Shown here in pieces: positions 55,734 through 64,000 of a stretch of 64,000 nucleotides of DNA. Where the stretch lies: the NCBI GenBank assembly GCA_964006375.1, contig OZ023266.1:14623565-14687564 (forward strand), written 5' to 3'. Numbering within the stretch: position 1 is the first letter of the stretch; every line of letters starts with the position of its first letter. Below the pieces are notes generated by a model that was given only the letters and a program-made list of their open reading frames with translations, searched no databases and was not told the origin of the DNA. Source of the stretch: Tillus elongatus. Its lineage: Eukaryota > Arthropoda > Insecta > Coleoptera > Cleridae. The position numbers were made by a program, and so were the translations under genes.

Positions 55734-55969
55734 GAGTCTTCATTAAAGTGCTGAGAACATAAATAAGAATATTTCGGCAGCGTATCCGTTTTTATACTTA
55801 AGGCTGCGCACCATTTTTCTCTCATTTCTTTAATAGATGGAAACCTAAAAATAGTGCCAAACTGACGTGCCGCCGCTGAAAATAGCAAATAGCAAGGTAC
55901 TTACGTATGCAGAGACACCGTTGCCACATCCCCAGGTAATCTTCTACAAACAATACACCTTTTCACCAT
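55734..55969 (-). pseudogene. THAP-domain gene fragment, two exons, cut by a TA-HINE copy
   Basis: Exon 1 (55969-55905) encodes MVKRCIVCRRLPGDVATVSL plus His. Intron 55904-55845 (60 bp) starts GTAAGT and ends TTTTTAG. Exon 2 continues in frame with TFPSIKEMREKWCAAL, YLCSQHFNEDSF. The spliced product has the THAP zinc-finger pattern C-X2-C, HxFP, W and C-X2-H-F in the right order; THAP domains bind DNA. Right after NEDSF the frame runs into the right-end palindrome of TA-HINE copy R, so the rest of the domain (including the usual AVPSIF box) is missing. It could derive from a host THAP gene or from a THAP-bearing transposase such as P or Kolobok types. Confidence 0.8.
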
Positions 55970-56445
55970 TTTGCCAAAACAAAACTCAAAATCTTTATTG
56001 CCAATCAAGGTAACACATAAAAATAAACTCTCAGTATACTTGCATACTATTCACAGACAAATACAAGCCACAACTGAGGATTAATAAAAATCTAGATACT
56101 TCACATGCAGCAGGAAAACGATTTAAAATAATGGGCTGAGTTTTCTGGTTATATTTACATAAAGAAGGGAGAAACCAAGGAAAATATATGTTAGTACATC
56201 TTTACATTCATAAATAAGCCCTAATGAAAGTGTAATGTCTTAAGTGACAGAAAAGTAATAAATTTGTCATCCTCAATGACTTCCTTGTCATCATATTCGG
56301 CGATTTAAGGATGAATTATTACATAGCGGCAACGCGTTAGCCACCACCCAATCAGAGCAGAGGACCGATGTAAACATAGAGTCCCTTGAATGTTGGCTTC
56401 AAACAATTCGGTTGTGTGCCCAGTCTATTCGTATATAGATAGTCA
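55970..56445. other. Upstream of the THAP start; no other gene
   Basis: No ORF of note. On the minus strand, CTGATTGGGTGG at about 56354-56343 is an inverted CCAAT-type box some 380 bases upstream of the THAP ATG, a weak promoter hint. Confidence 0.4.
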
Positions 56446-57346
<901 letters not shown>

Positions 57347-58014
57347 TCGGCATGTTTTGAGATCCTTTACACGCAAACATTCTGTGTCCATTGCGTTGTG
57401 ATTCACCCCGTATTTGATTTTTACTGCAATGCTTCCTTCTCTGTGAGACCTGTACACATATTTGATATCTGAATGTCATAGTAACGCTCATAACATTTTT
57501 AATTTCCTAATAAATTAGGACTGATAAGGTATATAAGTTTTCAACGTTGTCCAGTGAATAATGGTCACGATTAGCGCACATATTACTGTTGCTGGTGTTA
57601 CTTTCTCGGCGTTTATATCAAAATAACCCATAAATAATCGAGGTATTTGTTAGCAGAGAAGGGGAATAGTGTTGTTAGCGTGTGGGAGTGGGATAGACGG
57701 TGACCGCAAACACACTATATATCTATAGGTAAACAAGCTACATGAACGTGTGTATGTCGGTGTGTAAGCCAGGAGTAAAATGCACCTTTACATACCAAAT
57801 GACCAGGCTCAGTGAAAGATGAAGCCATAAATCACTGGAAATGTTCTGACCAGGATAATATAAAACGCAGTTTATATACTATAATTTTCACCACTTCTAC
57901 TCATTATTTTTAAGGCGTTCAGGTATAATTTCTTAAAAACATGATAAAAGTACGTATTAGAAAAGCGACGAAATTGTGGTTCTCTCTTTATATTTTCGAT
58001 ATACGAGATTATAT
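57347..58014. other. No gene recognised
   Basis: AT-rich spacer up to the LTR. Confidence 0.5.
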
Positions 58015-58448
58015 TGTTACGGGGTTCTGGATTCGTTGACTGACAAAACACAGCTTTTCAAACTACTAATTTATCATAAAGAATTATTTTTCAACACCAG
58101 TATAAACTAAAATATTTATCTCTATTACTAAATGTCCATAGAATTATATTCCACTATTCGCCTTCTATGATCGCTTCTTATACACCAACACTTACTGTTG
58201 ACTCGCTTAATACTCTATGATCACTATTCTACACCACACTAATTCAATACTGAACTAACTCACTCTATGTACCGTTCGTATATTTATACTCCCCATAGAG
58301 ATTCTAGACTTTCTACACTTTTCTACATCTGTCACTTCTGGTTTCTTCTAGAAATATCATTCCAAAGAGTTCGCTGTTACCAACATACTACAACTGACCA
58401 TAAAAGTAACAAAGTCCATAAACATAATTCTTATAGACAAATGTGACA
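58015..58448 (-). repeat. Ty3/Gypsy-type 3' LTR (434 bp)
   Basis: On the minus strand the LTR starts TGTCACATTTGTC and ends CCGTAACA, i.e. TGT..ACA termini. It is preceded on the minus strand by the purine run AGAGGGGGGCAG, a textbook polypurine tract, and by integrase C-terminal coding sequence. No second LTR copy was found in the window, so the 5' LTR is missing or diverged. Confidence 0.85.
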
Positions 58449-59177
58449 CTGCCCCCCTCTTATATTCGATCATCCCGGTCGAATTCTGAAATTTCTTGGT
58501 ATGGCGTAAGTCTGTGCCACCTTCATATTGCTCTTCGGGCTCCTCTGAATGCGATAGACACCGTCATTGATCTATTTGACCACCTTATAAGGACCTTTCC
58601 ATAATTTCTGTAGTTTCGGTGACCGTCCCTTGCGTCGTACTGGATTGTAGAACCACACACGATCTCCTTCTTTAAAACCAACTGAATTGGCCCGCACGTC
58701 ATAACGGGTCTTCATGCGGTCGCTTTCTACTCGTATATGTATTCTGACAGCAGAGTGGATGGTTTTCCTTCTTGACAATATGTCGGAGGTTTCTTCAAGC
58801 GAAGTTCTTAGGTGGAACTGGTTCTTCCGTGTAGTTGCTGTTGTTCTGGTGTTTCTATTTGCACAAATATCTCGGCGGGCCTTATTCACCCTGTTCGCAT
58901 CGGCTCTGCTCCAACAAATGTGTTCACTGACCTTTTTCTCGGTGGGATTCACATTTACGTGGTCTTTGCACCCTTAATCTTGTACTTCTCACATAATTTC
59001 TTCTCCACTTGCTGCTGGCTGAGTAACTGGGTCGTCTCTTTCTCTCACAGCTCTCTTCACTAGAATGGCACTGTAAAATGTAAACTGTTCTCTGTATTTA
59101 ATAAACAATTTTACCACTAGATTACCACATGAACATAATATTCACGCTACCAGGACAAACGACTGGAATGTTTTTAG
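58449..59177 (-). pseudogene. Ty3/Gypsy pol remnant: integrase C-terminus
   Basis: The minus-strand frame 58952-58572 includes ESDRMKTRYDVRANSVGFKE, GDRVWFYNPVRRKGRSPKLQ and KLWKGPYKVV, a stop, then INDGVYRIQRSP. This is the chromodomain-like/GPY-F C-terminal part of Gypsy integrases (SDRMK.RYD, GD.VWL, W.GPY.V). Further upstream (towards 59177) the typical RT, RNase H and catalytic integrase core are absent and the reading frame is not typical. Most of the internal region has therefore been deleted. It meets LINE sequence at about 59178. Confidence 0.8.
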
Positions 59178-60976
59178 TAACACAAGGAAGGGCAGCGGAG
59201 GCCTTTGTAGTCAGAAATTCTTTAGCCAATACGGTTCAGCAACCTACTTACTTTCCTCGCATCCCAACACACAGCTCAAATACCTTGGATCTCCTTCTTA
59301 CTACAAATCCTGACTGCCATAAGATATCAGTCACCACCCCCCTTGGTCGCTCAGACCACGGCATGGTCACTGCTTCCTGCGAAATGCAACTAGAGGTCAC
59401 ACAGTCATCACACCCACGTATCTTTTGGCACTACAATTCCGCAAACTGCGACGAAATGGGAGATTACTTTTCCGCATTTCCATGGGCGTCTGTCTGCTTC
59501 TCTCATTCTGACCCCTCTGATATCTCACAAAATGTCACCGAAATTATCCAAGCTGGCATAAAATTATTTATTCCACGAACTCCAAGAAAGTATCCAAAGC
59601 GCTTCCTAGCCCCTACAGGCCTATTTATCTCATTTCAGTCGTCTCTTAAGTAATGGAAAAGTATATAAACACCGAATTACTCAAATTTCTCGAAAAACAC
59701 AGTCTAATTCCGTCAGCGCAGATCAACTGTCGACCTCCTTTCCTTTGTCTCCCATTCTTGGAACAAGTCTATGAAACTACACGGTGAATCCCAGATTGTC
59801 GCTCTAGACATATCCAAAGCATTCGACCAGGCCTGGCAAGCAGCGCTGCTTAATAATCTTCCGGCGTATGGCCTACCACCAAAACTCTGCACCTGGACAG
59901 CAAATTTCCTCTCCAACCGGAGCATTTCTGTTGTCGTGGATGACCATTCCTCTAAACTGTATCCAATTAATGCAGGAGTTTCTCAAGGTTCAGCTTTAAC
60001 CCCTATTTTGTTTCTTCTACACATCAATGACCTCCTCTCTAGCACATCCAACCCAGTTCACAGCTACGCGGACGATAGCACCCTCCACTCAAATATACAA
60101 TATTCTAAGCCTGTCTCTTCAGCCCAATTAGATGAGGATCGGAGACTCATGCAGGGTTATGTCTCCGTGGACCTCCAAAAAAATATAAAATTGGGGAAGT
60201 AGAAATCTTGTACAATTCAACCCCACCAAATCACAGTCTTGCTTTCTTTCTCATAAGAGATACACCAGCCCTAGACCCATCAAAATGAACAACCAAGTAA
60301 TTCAAAGTAATGAGTCCTTTTCACTTGTTGGCATTTCTGTGGATCGAAATCTCAATTGGCATCAACATGTCATATCAATTGCAGAAGCGGCTGCTAAGAA
60401 ATTAGGTTTCCTCTTCCGGCCTCGCAAATACTTTTCACCAGCTAATCTCTATACCTTATATACTTCACAAATAAGACCAAACCTCGAATACTGCTCCCAC
60501 ATCTGGGGTGCTGCTGCCGCTTCTACACTCGCTATCCTGGACTCCATTCAGAAGAGAGCTATACGTCTCATCGGTGACCCTACCCTTACCCAAAGGCTGC
60601 CATCCCTTGCCTACCGACATGTCGTTGGTGACATCTCTTTCTTTTATAGATATCTGCACGGGCACTGCTCAGAGGAGCTTTTTTCCATAGTTCCTCCACC
60701 TGCTGCCCCCAACATATCTACCAGGGGAACAGAGCGAATACACCCTTTTACTGTCCAGGTCACTAGACAAAGAACATCTTGTTATGCCCGCTATTTTGTC
60801 CCGAGGACTTCCAAGTTGTGGAACTCCTTGCCGGCACATGTCTTTTCCTTCTCCCCCGAACCTCCAAACCTTCAAGTCCAGAATTAACAAGTTGCCTCTT
60901 TCCTCCTTGTCGACACCCACGGTATGATAGTATTTAGGCTGTAAGCCCTCGTGGTGTGTTGTTGAAATAAAAAAAA
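59178..60976 (+). pseudogene. Jockey-like LINE, family J1, copy 4 (internal deletion)
   Basis: Starts at QGRAAEAFVVRNSLANTVQQ in the endonuclease and continues to IPRTP at about 59580. There an internal deletion of about 650 bases joins directly to PKKGSK-type sequence in a shifted frame (KYPKRFLAPT). The RT follows from 59771 (LDISKAFDQAWQAALLNNL, YADDSTLH) to 60202. After a short frameshift the C-terminus runs 60285-60887 (RPNLEYCSHIWGAAA). The 3' end is GTGTGTTGTTGAAAT plus A-tail near 60976. YADD is present, but the frame is broken. Confidence 0.9.
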
Positions 60977-61842
60977 AGTAAAAAAACCTTGTCTCAAGGC
61001 AGGACAAGTTGAACGGCTGTGTCTGCTATTTTTGCAAATCAGTTAGAACGTACATATTTTTGAGCCAGAAATCTGTAAAATGGCGTGGTCCCTTATGTTT
61101 AATTTAATATCAGTTTTTTCGTACATTCTGATTAACGGATCGAAAATTCAAGGAATAACTTCAAGCATAAAATATGCACAGTACAATTTACGGTAGATCG
61201 AATATGTTGATTAGCTGTAAAACATGGAGAGGCAGTAAAGTATGAAAGTGAGACGAGAAGACTTTGAGAGAAGGACAGCAAGGGAAGAGTGAAAGATTTA
61301 GTAGTCGACATAGCTCCTATAATTTCTATATTTGTTATTTACGAAGGACGAGATAAGTTGGTGATTTTTTCATTTCGTTAGCCATGCATCACGGAGTGAC
61401 GCGATAAAGGCTCCCTTGTGATCCCAGATCCAGGCCCCGGCAACGAGAACGATGACATCAGGAGGAAGAACTGAACTCTATTCATATTTTCGATAACATA
61501 CAACAACGGCCGGGAGAAACACGCCGAAGTGTAGTAGCGTCAACTGCGTGAAATTTAAATACGAATGCCATATATTTATATTAGATACACCATACACCAG
61601 TCAAGTGAGTTTAAAATTATGACTACAGATCGAATGGGCCCGGATGCAAATTTAAATTTACACTTTCAGCTAATAAATTGTCTGTAAAAACGGATATAGG
61701 GGGTGTATTGCGAGGAAAATACAAAACGATCTTGAAAGTTGAACTAGATATGTAATTTTCGAATTATATGTACTTTACGTGGATATTTAGCTAACTTTTC
61801 CAAAAAAGCTGCTAAGCTGCTATAAAATCACGAAATCTTTTT
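60977..61842. other. No gene recognised
   Basis: AT-rich DNA without an ORF. A GC-richer patch at about 61380-61470 (CAGATCCAGGCCCCGGCAAC) has no recognised identity. Confidence 0.5.
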
Positions 61843-61985
61843 AGTGAATTTTGGTAGAAAGAATTCACTAACGAGGAGAGTTTGGAATTTTGAGACAATT
61901 TTTTCAAATGACCGTGAACTGAACCCATAAAATACATATCCACGGTCAGTTTCACTTTTTATATGTTTATAATATATCGACGGCT
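61843..61985 (-). mobile_element. TA-HINE fragment T (right end, TA core lost)
   Basis: TTAGTGAATTTTGGTAG with AGAATTCACTAACGAGG, then CAAATGACCGTGAACTGAAC, ATCCACGGTCAGTTTCAC and TTTATATGTTTATAATATAT. The TA core is reduced to a few bases, showing that a copy can lose or lack the microsatellite. Confidence 0.75.
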
Positions 61986-62704
61986 AAGAAGCAATAGAAC
62001 GTAACTACAAAAATACGATTTTACAGGAGGGGGAAAAAACATTATTTTACAGAAACATTCATTTTTTTTGACATAAGGATTTTATCACACGTTTTTTAGA
62101 CATAATTACATCATCTGAAAGTAACCAGAATACAAAGTAACGTTTTGTTTGTTTTTTTGTCGCACATAGGTTTTATTGCTTTTGATTTAAGTGAGGTGAG
62201 GTAATTTACGATGCGTTTTATTCTCACAAAACTTATTGATTGTTGGAAATTATAAGAATTATTGAATTTCCAACAATAACATTATTATAGCTGAGATTTT
62301 AGAAGCGGAAAGCAACATAAAACAATGTGCATGCTTTTAGCAATAACGGCACTACCTATATTTTACGAAAAAATGTGTCACAAAGAAATGAGACATAGAT
62401 AAGAACAGTCGTGCTTATTGACAAATAGAAGCGTGCATATTTTATTTTAGTTTCATTTCATTGTCGCTCTCTGCATTTTTTATATCTCAACTACAAAAAA
62501 AAAAATTAAACATAAAGAAAACATAGATTTATTTTCTCATAATAAAGAAATATCAACTGGCTCTAAACGCAGTTAAATAACACATGTAAACTCAAAGTTC
62601 AAGTTAAGAAAAAAATAAACTTAAACTAGGTATCTACTAGTTTATAAAAAAATAATGAGTAAAATATGTTGGCCTATTAGACTAGACAAATAAATCAAAG
62701 AAGG
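61986..62704. other. AT-rich downstream flank; no gene recognised
   Basis: No ORF of note; it is the 3' flank of the minus-strand gene that ends at 62705. Confidence 0.5.
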
Positions 62705-63994
62705 CTATTCGTGTGGCAAGTGATCATAAAAGTAATGTGTATCAATGGGTAGCTCTTTTTTCAAAATTTGAAGGTTTTTCCACTTTTTCTCAGGAATTTT
62801 CAATTTGTCTGCATGTAGTTTTTTAAGCACAAATGGTTGATTAGTAGACAATTTTTTTTTCTTCCTACTAGGCAATTCTGTAAACTCATCATCAAAAGAC
62901 AATTTATAACTTATACTTCCGTTTTCGTACTTCAAAACATGGATATCGGTTACTGTAGGGTCGTGGGCTTTTCTTCCTGGGCGAATTGATTCATACACCT
63001 TACACGAGTCATCGGCATAGTTTGAAAAAAAATCATGTGTTACGTATACAGCATCAAGAGGACATGGTTTTCTTCTTGCTTCTTCTGTTATGCGAATATA
63101 ATCGCTAGGAAGATTAATCTTTCGGTTCTTCAGCTTCCTTTCAATTATACTATGGGTACTGTCGCATTCCATTTCTGTGTGACCTTTTTCCAGATACTTT
63201 TGAGTAATAACAACATTATTGGTCGTTGAATAGTGCAACAAAGCGTTTGCTAACACTAGGTTTCTATTTTGATAGCAGCAGCCATCTGAATACAATATAA
63301 TTGGTAGACTCTTATTTGGGCAATGTTGGTTTAAGTGATTGATAATTAGCGATGCGAAACTTGAAGCTGATAGATCACCTTCTCCTTCATGCCACCAGTA
63401 GTTGGAACACTGATGAGTGGCCAAATTATAAATAGTGAAGTTGTGGACGGTTAATTTGGTTTTAAAATATAGTGCACTAGCAGGTAACACCGGGCATTGC
63501 TTCACAGCCTGCAGATCCATTGTGAAAATATAACAATTTTCATGAGTTATTGCACTTTGTTTGTCCGTTTCTTTTTCTGCTCGGGCTCTATCTTTTCTTG
63601 CAACATGTAGCTGATATTCAGCATCCGTTACTTGACCAACTTCATATGAGCAGCACAAATCGCATTGATCTTTTCTGGGTCGGTATAAAGCAAGATTTAG
63701 TTCGTGAAATGTTTCGTAAAATGTCCAATTGCTAAGTGGGGTATCACCAGATTCTTCGCGATTTTTGCAATATGCCCTATACACTTCAGCCTTTGATTGA
63801 AATTGCTGCTCGACATACTTTTTTGAGGTCTCCTTGCGGCAATAATGGGATTCCATAGTTGGAATGCTTCCTAGCCAGTCTTTTAAAATTTGTTTCCGGT
63901 TTGTTTCAGTTTTTTGATATCGCTTTTTGACCCATTTATCACTGCTGGCAATCATTTTACCGTTGTCTGTTTTATTCATCCATTTCCGAACCAT
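62705..63994 (-). CDS. Transposase-like protein of an insect multi-copy family (DUF7869-like), 5' end outside window
   Basis: A 429-codon open frame without lesions runs to within a few bases of the window end. The first Met may be internal, because VRKWMNKTDNG looks like the tail of a longer N-terminal domain. Visible features: a CxxCC cluster (QCDLCCSYE, about 111-115); a charged segment rich in K, R, E and D (about 131-145); FTMDLQ (Asp 160); ILYSDGCCYQNRN (Asp 237); and a GHTEMECDSTHSIIE segment (271-285). The YSDGC..QN and GHT..CD..H..IE signatures are those I associate with a repetitive arthropod family carrying DUF7869; an RNase H-fold transposase origin is likely. Asp160, Asp237 and Glu285 are my guess for a catalytic triad. 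The C-terminus is basic (SRKKKKLS). It may be an active element, a domesticated gene or a recent relic. Confidence 0.7.
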   Translation of the reverse strand: MVRKWMNKTDNGKMIASSDKWVKKRYQKTETNRKQILKDWLGSIPTMESHYCRKETSKKYVEQQFQSKAEVYRAYCKNREESGDTPLSNWTFYETFHELNLALYRPRKDQCDLCCSYEVGQVTDAEYQLHVARKDRARAEKETDKQSAITHENCYIFTMDLQAVKQCPVLPASALYFKTKLTVHNFTIYNLATHQCSNYWWHEGEGDLSASSFASLIINHLNQHCPNKSLPIILYSDGCCYQNRNLVLANALLHYSTTNNVVITQKYLEKGHTEMECDSTHSIIERKLKNRKINLPSDYIRITEEARRKPCPLDAVYVTHDFFSNYADDSCKVYESIRPGRKAHDPTVTDIHVLKYENGSISYKLSFDDEFTELPSRKKKKLSTNQPFVLKKLHADKLKIPEKKWKNLQILKKELPIDTHYFYDHLPHE

Positions 63995-64000
63995 TGTTTC

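Noticed and set aside
58714..59063. Plus-strand hydrophobic ORFs as membrane proteins
   Set aside because: They are antisense to the Gypsy integrase remnant, whose protein motifs are clear on the minus strand.

Overview
The window looks like AT-rich, repeat-dominated intergenic DNA from an arthropod nuclear genome, most likely an insect. The evidence is the TE mix (Tc1/mariner-type transposases, Jockey-like and other LINEs, a Penelope-like element, a Ty3/Gypsy remnant), spliced fragments with GT..AG introns, and at least 22 long (TA)n microsatellites. No bacterial gene organisation, rRNA, CRISPR array or intact tRNA was seen. I cannot name the species. Boundaries of degenerate repeats are approximate by tens of bases.

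Layout. 1-3.3 kb: a repeat with long inverted ends, cut by the window edge, then a relic of a YMDD-type LINE. 4.0-8.0 kb: a minus-strand Penelope-like element (RT, GIY-YIG, hammerhead-like motif) split by a 2756-bp insertion with TG..CA ends and ATAT on both sides; the insertion carries a 595-bp tandem duplication. 8.1-11.6 kb: two mariner-type elements. 12-13.3 kb: a full copy of a non-autonomous element, called here the TA-HINE family because it resembles Helentron/DINE-1 elements. 13.7-16.6 kb: two broken LINEs. 17.4-20.9 kb: three TA-HINE copies head to tail, with a 280-bp satellite inside the first. 22.4-31.7 kb: LINE fragments, more TA-HINE copies and a mariner copy. 32.7-35.6 kb: a mariner-type element with about 725-bp inverted repeats and an intron in its transposase. 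37-39 kb: a LINE RNase H relic. 40.4-41.8 kb: a GC-rich 28-bp minisatellite, a possible host first exon and a tRNA-like sequence. 43-47 kb: another mariner copy and a 5'-truncated LINE. 47-53.9 kb: a broken and an intact copy of one Jockey-like LINE; the intact copy (985-aa ORF) sits inside a TA-HINE copy. 54-57.3 kb: three TA-HINE copies, one of which cuts a two-exon THAP-domain gene. 58-61 kb: a Gypsy LTR with its pol remnant and another broken LINE. 62.7-64 kb: a long intact ORF of a transposase-like family that runs off the window.

How the parts relate. The window is mostly a nest of transposons. The TA-HINE elements carry an internal (TA)n tract. TA-targeting mariner elements have landed in those tracts, and LINEs have landed in or beside them. 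The elements most likely to be recent or active are the LINE at 50.6-53.9 kb and possibly the ORF at 62.7-64 kb. Host-gene candidates are limited to the THAP fragment at 55.7-56.0 kb and, weakly, the short exon at 41.2 kb.
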